From: CAZMRF01 sp964568735 | GTDB lineage: Bacteria; Acidobacteriota; Polarisedimenticolia; JACPZX01 | Reading direction: 5' to 3' | DNA: 43,279 bases | Assembly (NCBI GenBank): GCA_964568735.1 | Contig: CAZMRF010000042.1 | Coordinates: forward strand, 1 to 43,279 | In this document: one piece after another, positions 8,527 to 15,917 of the stretch | How the letters are laid out: each line of letters begins with the position of its first letter | Position numbering within the stretch: the first letter of the stretch is position 1 | The notes under the pieces: model-generated | Database searches by the model: none | Seen by the model: only the letters and a program-made list of their open reading frames with translations | Told to the model about the DNA's origin: nothing | Made by a program: the position numbers and the translations under genes

Positions 8527-9291
8527 TCAGGGATCCACGGTGCTCATCAGTAAGAGATCCTCGTCCCCCACGAAACCGATGCCGGGGCAGTAGACCTTCT
8601 CATCCGGGTGCTTGCCCTTCGGATCGTCGATCTCGTTCGTGTCGAGGACCAGCACGCAATCCGAGAAGTCGCCCGCGGTCACGCTCACGTCCAGCCCCAT
8701 CTGGTCGTGCTCGGCGCGGTCCAGGGCCACGCCCGGCGCCACTTCCTGGTAGTAGCGGGCGCCCAGGAGGAAGGCTCCGCCGGGGAAGGCGAGTCCCGCG
8801 CGGGCGCCGTTTACTCCCGAGCGCCAGCCATCGGGCAGCGGGCTGCCCATGCCGTCCTCCACGTCCTCGCCGAAATAGTAGACGTCACCCGTGTCGAGGC
8901 ACTCGACATAGAAGTTCCGCGATACCTCGTCGAGGATGCCGTCCACCCGCTCGCGCTCCTCCAGGACCCGGGTCAGGACGCCGTCGACCATCTCGGTCTG
9001 ATCGAGGACCTTGATCGTCACCTCCTCGAGCTCCTTGCACTTGCCCGCGTCGAAGCAGGCCTGGTTGCTCAGCTCCCACTCGTGGTCGATCTCGAGGAGG
9101 AAATACGGGTTGTGCGCCCCGTCCGCGGTGCTCGTCACCAGGGACGAGCAGGCACCGATGGGGAATTCGTCCGTGTACTTCAGCTTCTTCTTCTTGGCGG
9201 ACTCAACCGGATCGGCCGTTGCCATCGCCAGTAACGCGAGGGCGGCCGCCAGCCCGATGGCACCTGCAAGAATGGTCCCGATGCGCTTCAT
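8527..9291 (-). CDS. Secreted protein of unknown function, paralogue 2
   Basis: A 254-aa exported protein. ATG 9291 was chosen over the longer frame because GGAGG lies 6 nt upstream and a signal peptide starts there (MKRIGTILAGAIGLAAALAL). The mature part repeats the motifs of paralogue 1: GACSSLVTSTADGAHNPYF, SNQACFDAGKCKELEE, VECLDTGDVYYFGEDVEDG and NGARAGLAFPGGAFLLGARY, followed by YQEVAPGVALDRAE. Differences from the paralogue are mostly substitutions, with few or no internal gaps, as expected under purifying selection. It is transcribed divergently from the TonB receptor. This arrangement was copied in the duplication and may reflect shared control. Function unknown. Confidence 0.85.
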   Translation of the reverse strand: MKRIGTILAGAIGLAAALALLAMATADPVESAKKKKLKYTDEFPIGACSSLVTSTADGAHNPYFLLEIDHEWELSNQACFDAGKCKELEEVTIKVLDQTEMVDGVLTRVLEERERVDGILDEVSRNFYVECLDTGDVYYFGEDVEDGMGSPLPDGWRSGVNGARAGLAFPGGAFLLGARYYQEVAPGVALDRAEHDQMGLDVSVTAGDFSDCVLVLDTNEIDDPKGKHPDEKVYCPGIGFVGDEDLLLMSTVDP

Positions 9292-9313
9292 CGTCTTCCT
9301 CCAGTATGGATAA

Positions 9314-9337
9314 GTGCACACAGTATGAGGCCTGCCT
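9314..9337. promoter_or_regulatory. Conserved upstream block, copy B
   Basis: This partner of 8139-8162 matches it at 22 of 24 bases. It lies 23 bases upstream of the start of the leftward gene (9291) and about 130 bases upstream of the receptor start. It is a candidate shared regulatory site in the divergent gap 9292-9467. Confidence 0.35.
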
Positions 9338-9467
9338 GGGCCGGACTCCTTCGCGGAAGCAGCCTCTCAGGCAGGCCCACGCACGCCCGGCGGTCGGCCC
9401 CTCTCAGGCCATTGCAGCGCTCCCGGGGCTTGCCCGGCTCCCCCGAGGTGGGCAAGAATGGCGCTCC

Positions 9468-12050
9468 ATGCCGCTGCACGGCTCCCCCTGGCACGGATTG
9501 CAGAGCCTCATTCGAAGCGCCGCCCTCCCCTGCGTTGCCCTGACAGGGGTGCTGATCGCCGCGGGGGCGGGCTCCGCCACCCTCGAAGCCCGAGCGGACG
9601 CTGGTTACAGGGGTCGGCTCCTGGCGGAGGTACTCGAAGAGCTGAAGTCCGCGGGCCTCGCCCTCTTCTACAGCACCGCGGTCGTCAAGCCGGACCTGCG
9701 CGTCACAGTCGAACCCTCCGCGAGTGAGCCGAGGGCGATTCTGGATCAGATCCTTACGCCACTGGGCCTCGAAGCGAAGGAGGGCCCCGCCGGCTCGCTC
9801 CTCATCCTGGCCTCGAACCGGGATGCCCATTCCATCGGTGGGCGGGTGCGCTCGGCGGCCCGTGGCGTCCCCGTCGCCGACGCGATCGTGAGCATCCCGG
9901 AGCTGGACGGGCCGGTCGTCACGGGGCCCGACGGATCGTTCCAGCTCGAGGCGCTCCCCTCAGGCTCATGGGAGCTTCACGTGGAGGCCGAGGGCTTCCT
10001 TCCTGCGACAGTGACCGGAGTCCGAGTCCCTTCGGACGGGAGCGGCCATCTCACGATCTGGCTGAGGGAGCAGCCGGACTTCGTGACCGAGCTGGTCGTG
10101 ACGCCCAGCCAGCACTCCGTAGTCGAGCAGGAGGTCGCCTCACGCCGCTCGCTCGGGAGTGAGGAGACCGTCCTCATTCCGAGCTTCGGAGGCGACATCA
10201 GCCGCGTCGTGGGCTACCTCCCGGGCGTGACGGCCGACGACAACTCGGCGGCGCTCCACATCCGGGGAAGCGAGTCAGGTGAGGTGTCGTTCGTCCTCGA
10301 CGGCCTTGAGCTCTACGACCCGTTCCATCTCCAGACCTTCCAGAGTCCCTTCACGCTCATCGACAGCAACATCGTGGACCGTGTGGACTTCTCCGCGGGG
10401 GGCTTCACAGCGGATTTCGGCGACAGGCTCGGAGCCCGGCTGGACATCCAGACCCTCCTGCCGGAGCGGTCGCAGAAGGGCGAGATCGAGCTGGGCACGC
10501 TGAATAGCCGCTTCTCAGCCCGCGGCCCCCTCCCGGGCTCAGCCGGCTCCTGGCTGATCGCGGGCCGCGGGTGGTACCCCGAGGTCTTCTACGACAACAT
10601 CGAGCTGGGCGGCGGCGACCGGGTCGACCCTCGAATGGGAGACCTCTACACGAAGCTCTCCTTCAACGCCTCGCCCCGTGCGGTCATCTCGTTGCACGCC
10701 CTGGGGGTCTACGACTTCCTGGACTGGACCGAAAGACCTGAAGAGCCCGGGGAGGCAGTCGAGAGTGCCCATGCCAATACCCGGAACGCGTACGTCTGGG
10801 TGAGCTTCCTGACGGCTCAGACCGCCGACATCACCTCGGCGACCGTGGTCTCCTACGGATCGATCGACCGGCAGCGCAACGGACTCTCCGCGCCGGAGGA
10901 TGTGACGTCCGAGGTGGATGACCACCGTACCGTGAGCTTCATCGGCTTCCGTCACGAGACCGCCTGGCGGCTGGGCGAGGCCAACGTGATCAGGGCGGGG
11001 CTGGATGGCCGTGAGCTCAGGGCCCGCTACTCGTACGAGAACCAGTTTGTGGGGCTCCCCTCCTCCGCGGAGAGGATTCGGCTGAACCCCGACGGGCGCT
11101 CCATCGGGGTCTTCGCGGCCCACAGGGCGCGGCTCGCCCCCGGCTTCACGACGGAGCTGGGACTCCGGTGGGACAGGCAGGACTACACGGACGACAACCA
11201 GCTCAGCCCGAGGTTCAACGCCGTGTGGGCGCCCGGCTCCGAGACCGAGCTGAGAATGAGCGTGGGGCGGTACTACCAATCGCAGCGGATTCACGAGCTC
11301 GAGATCGAGGACGGCGAGTCCAGGTTCCGGAGAGCCGAGGAGTCCTACCAGACCGAGATGTCCTTCCAGCAGGGGCTCCCGGGAGGGTTGCGCATCCGCC
11401 TGGACGCCTACGACAAGCTCATGACCCGGCTGAACCCCCGCTACGAAAACCTCTGGAAGCACATCGAGCTCTATCCCGAGACCTCCACCGACAGGGTGCG
11501 CATCGCCCCGGACCGCGCGCGTCTCAGGGGCGTCGAGATCCTCCTGCAGGGGAACGCCGCCCGTCCATTCATGTGGTGGGCGAGCTACGCTCTCACCTCA
11601 GCAGAGGACGAGTTCGGATCCGAGGAGATCCCCCGGAGCTGGGACCAGACCCACGCGGGGAAGTTCCTGGTTGGTTACCGATTCCGGGAGCGCTGGACGA
11701 TCTCCCTGACGGGCACCGCACATACCGGCTGGCCCGTGACACCCGTATCGGCCACCGCCACAGTGGATCCGAACGGGACCGTGCAGATTATCGAGACCAT
11801 CGAGGAGCGCAATTCCGACCGGTATCCCACCTACATCCGTTTCGACGCCAAGGCCAGGTACTCGATCGATTTTCGGGGAAGTCGGCTCTCGCTGACGGGA
11901 GAGGTGATCAATCTTGCTGACAGGGACAACCCCTGCTGTGTCGACGAGTTCAAGTTCGATCCCCAGCCCAACGGGGACGTGGACGTGGATCTCGTGTACG
12001 ACGACTGGCGGACTCTCACCCCCTCCTTCAGCCTCCTGTGGGAGTTCTGA
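9468..12050 (+). CDS. TonB-dependent receptor/transducer with N-terminal STN domain
   Basis: A FecA-like outer-membrane receptor of 860 aa. It has a signal peptide (1 to about 42) and an STN signalling domain (about 46-115). A carboxypeptidase-regulatory-like beta domain follows (about 122-200). A TonB-box-like segment (TELVVTPSQHSVVE, 208-221) precedes the plug (about 235-325, LHIRGSESGEVSFVLDGLEL). A long beta-barrel ends in aromatic Phe (FSLLWEF), as required for BAM insertion. It takes up an unknown ligand with TonB energy and signals occupancy through STN. The frame is open upstream to 9219, but ATG 9468 was chosen because the signal peptide begins there and the longer form would overlap the divergent gene. 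No good Shine-Dalgarno precedes it. The sigma factor and FecR-like protein follow on the same strand. Its 5' end is duplicated as a pseudogene at 8221-8481. Confidence 0.9.
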   Translation: MPLHGSPWHGLQSLIRSAALPCVALTGVLIAAGAGSATLEARADAGYRGRLLAEVLEELKSAGLALFYSTAVVKPDLRVTVEPSASEPRAILDQILTPLGLEAKEGPAGSLLILASNRDAHSIGGRVRSAARGVPVADAIVSIPELDGPVVTGPDGSFQLEALPSGSWELHVEAEGFLPATVTGVRVPSDGSGHLTIWLREQPDFVTELVVTPSQHSVVEQEVASRRSLGSEETVLIPSFGGDISRVVGYLPGVTADDNSAALHIRGSESGEVSFVLDGLELYDPFHLQTFQSPFTLIDSNIVDRVDFSAGGFTADFGDRLGARLDIQTLLPERSQKGEIELGTLNSRFSARGPLPGSAGSWLIAGRGWYPEVFYDNIELGGGDRVDPRMGDLYTKLSFNASPRAVISLHALGVYDFLDWTERPEEPGEAVESAHANTRNAYVWVSFLTAQTADITSATVVSYGSIDRQRNGLSAPEDVTSEVDDHRTVSFIGFRHETAWRLGEANVIRAGLDGRELRARYSYENQFVGLPSSAERIRLNPDGRSIGVFAAHRARLAPGFTTELGLRWDRQDYTDDNQLSPRFNAVWAPGSETELRMSVGRYYQSQRIHELEIEDGESRFRRAEESYQTEMSFQQGLPGGLRIRLDAYDKLMTRLNPRYENLWKHIELYPETSTDRVRIAPDRARLRGVEILLQGNAARPFMWWASYALTSAEDEFGSEEIPRSWDQTHAGKFLVGYRFRERWTISLTGTAHTGWPVTPVSATATVDPNGTVQIIETIEERNSDRYPTYIRFDAKARYSIDFRGSRLSLTGEVINLADRDNPCCVDEFKFDPQPNGDVDVDLVYDDWRTLTPSFSLLWEF

Positions 12051-12083
12051 TCGGAACATCCGACACCGGGGGCGCCCACCCGG

Positions 12084-12098
12084 GGAGAAGGATTCTCC
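12084..12098 (+). terminator. Possible hairpin downstream of the receptor gene
   Basis: GGAGAA (12084-12089), loop GGA, TTCTCC (12093-12098) lies 34 nt after the receptor stop. It is short and has no T-run. It could attenuate or process the transcript between the receptor and the sigma gene. Confidence 0.25.
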
Positions 12099-12208
12099 GG
12101 TAACCGGCCCTCCAACCACCGGAGCCCTGACCGCGGGGAGTCCCTTCACCATGCGGCCGGAGCCGGAGACTGTATCGGTTATCCGGTCGGGGGGATGCGA
12201 AGGAGCGG

Positions 12209-12904
12209 ATGGGCCCGCTCCAGGCGCAGGAGGCTGATGCCAGACATTCAGGGGGTCGCGGCTCTCCCGCGGCGCGGGGTGCTGCATTGAGCCGGACCGA
12301 CCGTGCGCTCGTGCAGCGGCTTCTGGCCGGGGACGAGGAGGCCTTCGACGCGTTCTTCGACCGGTACTTCCCCGGCCTCTATCGCTTCGCGCTGACCCGG
12401 CTGGGCCAGGATGCGGCCGAGGAGATCGCGCAGGCCACGATCTGCAAGGCCATCAGGAAGCTGGAAACCTACCGGGGGGAGGCGGCCCTGTTCACCTGGC
12501 TCTGCACCTTCTGCCGGCACGAGATCTCCGCGTGGATCAAGTGCAACGGCGTCGCGGGCGCGAGGGTGGACCTCGCGGAGGACATCCCGGAGGTGCGGGC
12601 AGCCCTGGAATCCCTCGGGAGCGGCATCGAGGATCCCGATGCCGCCCTCGGGGTGAAGGAGCTCGGACGCCTCGTGCGGGTAACCCTGGATCACCTGCCG
12701 GGAAAGTACGGAGATGCGCTGGAGTGGAAGTACCTGGAGGATCTGCCGGTGAAAGAGATCGCCGACCGCCTCGGTCTCAGCCCCAAGGCGGCTGAATCGT
12801 TGCTCACGCGTGCGCGCGAGGCTTTCCGTGACGGCTTCACGGCGCTCACGGGCGCCACGCGCACTCAGGCGGCCCGCCCGAGGCGGCAGGAGACCCCATC
12901 ATGA
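12209..12904 (+). CDS. ECF RNA polymerase sigma factor (FecI-like role)
   Basis: A 231-aa extracytoplasmic-function sigma factor. Region 2 (about residues 30-110) includes FDAFFDRYFPGLYRFALTRL, then EEIAQATICKAIRKLETYRG and LFTWLCTFCRHEI. Region 4 (about 155-210) contains the helix-turn-helix LPVKEIADRLGLSPKAAESL, then LTRAREAFR. ATG 12209 has AAGGAG only 3 nt upstream, so a later TTG (12287, just before SRTDRALVQRL) is a possible alternative start. The stop overlaps the ATG of the FecR-like gene by 4 nt (ATGA), showing translational coupling. By analogy with FecI it should direct transcription of target genes, probably including the receptor, when released or activated by the FecR-like partner. 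Confidence 0.9.
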   Translation: MGPLQAQEADARHSGGRGSPAARGAALSRTDRALVQRLLAGDEEAFDAFFDRYFPGLYRFALTRLGQDAAEEIAQATICKAIRKLETYRGEAALFTWLCTFCRHEISAWIKCNGVAGARVDLAEDIPEVRAALESLGSGIEDPDAALGVKELGRLVRVTLDHLPGKYGDALEWKYLEDLPVKEIADRLGLSPKAAESLLTRAREAFRDGFTALTGATRTQAARPRRQETPS

Positions 12905-13950
12905 CGGCCGGCAACGGTTCGATGCACAACGACGGCGACGGTATCGGGACGCTCGTCCGCCTGGCGAGCCAGCGGCCGCCCGTCCCGGAAGAGCACATCG
13001 CCCGGGCGCGGGAGGCGGCACGGAGCGTATGGCGGCAGAAGGTCCGGAGGCGATCCCTGGGAAGGTACTTCTGGGCTGGAGCTGCCCTCGCCGCGGCGGC
13101 CTCCATCATCCTCTTCGTGTCATACAGCCTGCCGCCCGCCGGGAGGGCGACCAGGGCGGGACTCGGCGGGTGCGGCCCCATCGAGGTGGTGGCTGGAGAG
13201 GCCCGGATCCAGGAGCCTGCCGGAGCAGCCCTCTCCCGGGAGCGAGCGCTCGTCGCTGAGGCGATGGTGCCCCTGGACTCCGTCATCTCGACGTCCGCGA
13301 CGAGGCGCGCCGCGATCCGTCTGCCCTCGGGCCACTCGCTGCGCCTCGACTTCTCCACGCAGGTGCGCCTCGCCGGGGCGGACACGCTTCACCTGGAGCG
13401 GGGCGCGCTCTACGTCGCTTCACCGTCCGGCGTCCTCTCCGCCCGGCCCCTGACGATCGAAACGTCACTGGGCCTCATCCAGGAGATCGGAACGCAGTTC
13501 GAGGTCCGCCTGGCGGACTCCGCGGTAATTGTCCGCGTGCGCGAGGGATCCGTCGTCCTGAGCCACGAAACCGGGCGACGCGAGGCCGCAGCGGGCACCG
13601 AGCTGACGCTTGCGGCCGCCGGCTCGGTCTCGGTGCGCCAGATTCGCACCTACGGAGCGGAATGGGACTGGGTCTCCGGGATCACCCCGATGCTGAATCT
13701 CGACGGCCGCACCGCCCGGACCTTCCTGGACTGGGTGGCGCGAGAGCAGGGCTTCAAGCTCGCATTCGCCGATGCGCGCCTCGAAGAGGCCTCCAGCGCC
13801 ATCCATGTCGCAGGCGACCTCGAAGGAATGACCTTCACGCAGGCCCTGGATGCGGTGCTCCCGAGCTGCGGGTTGGGCTACCGGCTCGAGGAGGGAGTTC
13901 TGAGACTGGAGGCCGCGCCCTGGGCCTCCTCGTCCCCGCAGTCCCCATGA
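12901..13950 (+). CDS. FecR-like transmembrane anti-sigma/signal relay protein
   Basis: A 349-aa inner-membrane regulator. It has a cytosolic N-terminal part (1-54) expected to contact the sigma factor and one membrane helix (about 55-74, YFWAGAALAAAASIILFVSY). The periplasmic FecR domain (about 125-245) contains AAIRLPSGHSLRLDF, HLERGALYVASPSG and TSLGLIQEIGTQFEVRL. The C-terminal module (about 262-338; ARTFLDWVAREQGFKLAFAD, MTFTQALDAVLPSCGLGYRL) has the STN/secretin-short-domain pattern and should pair with the receptor STN domain. Translation is coupled to the sigma gene (ATGA overlap). The order receptor-sigma-FecR is the reverse of the classical fecIR-fecA order, but the part list is the same. 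Confidence 0.88.
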   Translation: MTAGNGSMHNDGDGIGTLVRLASQRPPVPEEHIARAREAARSVWRQKVRRRSLGRYFWAGAALAAAASIILFVSYSLPPAGRATRAGLGGCGPIEVVAGEARIQEPAGAALSRERALVAEAMVPLDSVISTSATRRAAIRLPSGHSLRLDFSTQVRLAGADTLHLERGALYVASPSGVLSARPLTIETSLGLIQEIGTQFEVRLADSAVIVRVREGSVVLSHETGRREAAAGTELTLAAAGSVSVRQIRTYGAEWDWVSGITPMLNLDGRTARTFLDWVAREQGFKLAFADARLEEASSAIHVAGDLEGMTFTQALDAVLPSCGLGYRLEEGVLRLEAAPWASSSPQSP

Positions 13951-14008
13951 GCCTCGGGGTGGCTCACACGTGACGCGACACGCACGCACCCTCGTCCGTG
14001 TGATGGGT
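13948..14008. terminator. Weak hairpins between convergent genes
   Basis: Two short stems lie between the FecR-like stop and the sulfatase-like stop. TGAGCC (13948-13953) pairs with GGCTCA (13961-13966), and GCACCC (13984-13989) pairs with GGGTGC (14003-14008). Both are 6 bp and lack T-runs. They are a plausible but weak bidirectional termination zone. Confidence 0.3.
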
Positions 14009-14022
14009 GCGGCACGCGGCGG

Positions 14023-15522
14023 CTACTGGACGTAGCCCAGCGCACGGAGCCTCTCCAGCAGCTCCGGGTCTATCTCCGTCGACTCCCTGGGTGGTCGCTC
14101 GAAAGGTCTCACCATCCGGCCCGCGGCCTCGAGAAGAGCGGCGTGGATCGCCTCGATCTCCGGGCTGCGCGGCTGGGTGCCGAGGAGGTTGCGAGTCTCG
14201 GAGGGATCGCCCGCCAGATCGAAGAGCGCATCCCTGGTCGAGTCGGGCCCCTCCTGAGGCTGGAGGAGCAGCTTGTGCGTCCTGCTGCGGATCGCCCGGT
14301 TCTCCGGCTTGAACATGACACCCTCGTGGAAGACGTATCGCTCCGTGCCGGCCGCTCCGGGGCTGCGGGGCGCGAGGAGGTTCTCGCCCTGGACGGACTT
14401 CGGGCAGGCGGCACCGAGGTAGCCGCAGAGCGTGGGCATCAGATCGATGAGCCCCACCGGGCAGCCGGCCCTCCCGGAGGCCTCGACGCCGGGCAGGCGT
14501 GCCGCGAGCGGTATAGCGAGCTCGTCGTCATAGAGTCCCTTCCCGTGGTTCCCGTATCCGCGCGCGAAGAGCGCCTCTCCATGATCTGACGTCACGACGA
14601 CGGCCGTCTTCGCCCAGGCCGGCCTCGACGAGAGCCCGGCGAGGAAGCCCCCGAGCGCCCCGTCGAAATTCGCGAGCCCGACGTCGTAGCTGGCCTCGAC
14701 GAGAGCCGGCGTCGCGGGATAGCCGGCCGTGACCGCCGGCGCTCCCTCCACGAGGCGCACGAGCTCGGCGATCCTCCTCGACACGACAGGGGTCACGGGA
14801 CGGGTGTCCCCCCGGATCACCGCCTCCTTCTCCCTCAGCTCGTCGCGGGTGAGGGCCGGATAAGGCTGGTGGCTGTCCATCGTGTGGAGATAGAGGAAGA
14901 ACCGCTCGGTGGGCTCGATGGTCTTCAGCCAAGCCAGGGCGCGATCCGCGACCATCGTCCCGGGAGTCTCCCAACCCGCGAGCGAGTCGTCGTAGACCTC
15001 GAACCCCTGCGCGTAGCCGAACTTCCTTTCGAGCCAGGGATTACCCACGAAAGCCGCCGTACGGTAGCCCTGGAGCCGGAGCGTCTCGGCAAGCGTCGTG
15101 AGTCCGGAGGCGAGAACATCCGCCTCGAGGCCGTGATCCGCGGCGGCCTGGTCGCGCCTCTCGCGGATCTTCGGATGCGACGTGACTCCGTGCTGCGAGG
15201 GGTAGAGCGAGGTGAAGAGCGTCGCCATCGAAGGCGCCGTCCAGGGCGCCTGCGTGAAGGCCCGATCGAAGAGGAGGTTCGCGCGCGCGAAGGCATCGAA
15301 GGCCGGAGTGCGGGCCGGGCCGCCATAGGCCCCGACGCGATCACGCCGCATCGTGTCGTTGACGACGAGGACGACGCCCGAGGCCCGGCGTGCGGGATCG
15401 AAGCGGAGGTCCTCGCACACGAGCGGCGCGGCAAGGGCGGTCGGGGATGGCCCCGGGAGCGCCGCGCCGGCCGCGACCAGCAGCGCGAGGAGAATCAGGG
15501 GAGACGCCGTGAAGCGAACCAT
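14023..15522 (-). CDS. Sulfatase-like hydrolase with Thr at the nucleophile position
   Basis: A 499-aa exported member of the alkaline-phosphatase superfamily, annotated 'sulfatase' by fold. ATG 15522 was chosen because GAGGGG lies directly upstream and a signal peptide follows (to about residue 32). Metal-ligand motifs are present: Asp56 in VVNDTMRRDRVGAYGG, and VVVTSDHGEALFARGYGNHG. The active-site segment reads PWTAPSMATLFTSLYPSQHG, with Thr95 where true sulfatases have the Cys or Ser that becomes formylglycine. In this superfamily Thr nucleophiles belong to phosphodiesterases, phosphonate hydrolases and phosphopentomutase. A phospho-substrate is therefore as likely as a sulfate ester. The C-terminal LRALGYVQ is typical of this subgroup in environmental bacteria. 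It converges on the FecR-like gene. Confidence 0.82.
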   Translation of the reverse strand: MVRFTASPLILLALLVAAGAALPGPSPTALAAPLVCEDLRFDPARRASGVVLVVNDTMRRDRVGAYGGPARTPAFDAFARANLLFDRAFTQAPWTAPSMATLFTSLYPSQHGVTSHPKIRERRDQAAADHGLEADVLASGLTTLAETLRLQGYRTAAFVGNPWLERKFGYAQGFEVYDDSLAGWETPGTMVADRALAWLKTIEPTERFFLYLHTMDSHQPYPALTRDELREKEAVIRGDTRPVTPVVSRRIAELVRLVEGAPAVTAGYPATPALVEASYDVGLANFDGALGGFLAGLSSRPAWAKTAVVVTSDHGEALFARGYGNHGKGLYDDELAIPLAARLPGVEASGRAGCPVGLIDLMPTLCGYLGAACPKSVQGENLLAPRSPGAAGTERYVFHEGVMFKPENRAIRSRTHKLLLQPQEGPDSTRDALFDLAGDPSETRNLLGTQPRSPEIEAIHAALLEAAGRMVRPFERPPRESTEIDPELLERLRALGYVQ

Positions 15523-15572
15523 CCCCTCAAGGGTGCACCGTGATCGAGGGCACCGCAAGGGCTCGACGAAGG

Positions 15573-15917
15573 TCAGGCAGGTGTCAGAGCCTCTGTGGAG
15601 ATCCTGGCGGCCTGCTTCGACCCGCAGGCGACGATCTGCAGATTCGTGGGCAGGCGGGCCTCGTGGCCGAGCTTCCGGATGATGCTCAGGACGTTCCGCT
15701 TGATGTCCTCGACCCGATCTGTCGTCAGCCGGTCCTCCACGAGCTTGCCGACGTAGAGGTCCGCGCCGAGCCCGCACAGATGGAGAAACGTCGAGCCCTC
15801 TGCGGAGACGTACTGCTTGTCCGCGTCCTTGAGCGACTCGAGCTGCATCCGCAGCCGGCTGTCCACCTTGAACCCTATGAAGATCGCCTGATCGGTTATG
15901 AGCTCACGCACGATCAT
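15573..15917 (-). CDS. Small protein of unknown function coupled to a DEAD-box helicase
   Basis: A predicted soluble 114-aa protein. The ATG (15915-15917) overlaps the TGA of the helicase gene (ATGA), which supports both this start and co-translation. There is no signal peptide or membrane helix. Recognisable segments are VRELITDQAIFIGFKVDSRL, TFLHLCGLGADLYVGKLVED, DRVEDIKRNVLSIIRKLGHE and RLPTNLQIVACGS. Its pattern of helices and strands suggests a compact alpha/beta fold. I do not recognise a family. Close coupling to the helicase suggests a role in RNA metabolism, possibly as a helicase partner, but that is inference. Confidence 0.7.
   Translation of the reverse strand: MIVRELITDQAIFIGFKVDSRLRMQLESLKDADKQYVSAEGSTFLHLCGLGADLYVGKLVEDRLTTDRVEDIKRNVLSIIRKLGHEARLPTNLQIVACGSKQAARISTEALTPA

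Larger units (their letters stand above)
8473..9730. repeat. Tandem duplication, copy B (about 1.26 kb)
   Basis: Copy B contains the second secreted-protein gene (8527-9291) and the intact 5' end of the receptor gene, which continues past the end of the repeat. See copy A (7242-8472) for the breakpoints. Sequence downstream of 8481 (GCCCTCCGTCCCGCGCTGA) matches 7251 onward (GCCCTCCGTCTCGCGCTGA), which fixes the phase of the repeat. Confidence 0.85.

Noticed and set aside
8157..9014. Plus-strand open frame of 285 codons starting in the receptor fragment
   Set aside because: Only the first part resembles the receptor. After the frameshift near 8412 it is antisense to the secreted-protein gene, so it is treated as a pseudogene fragment.
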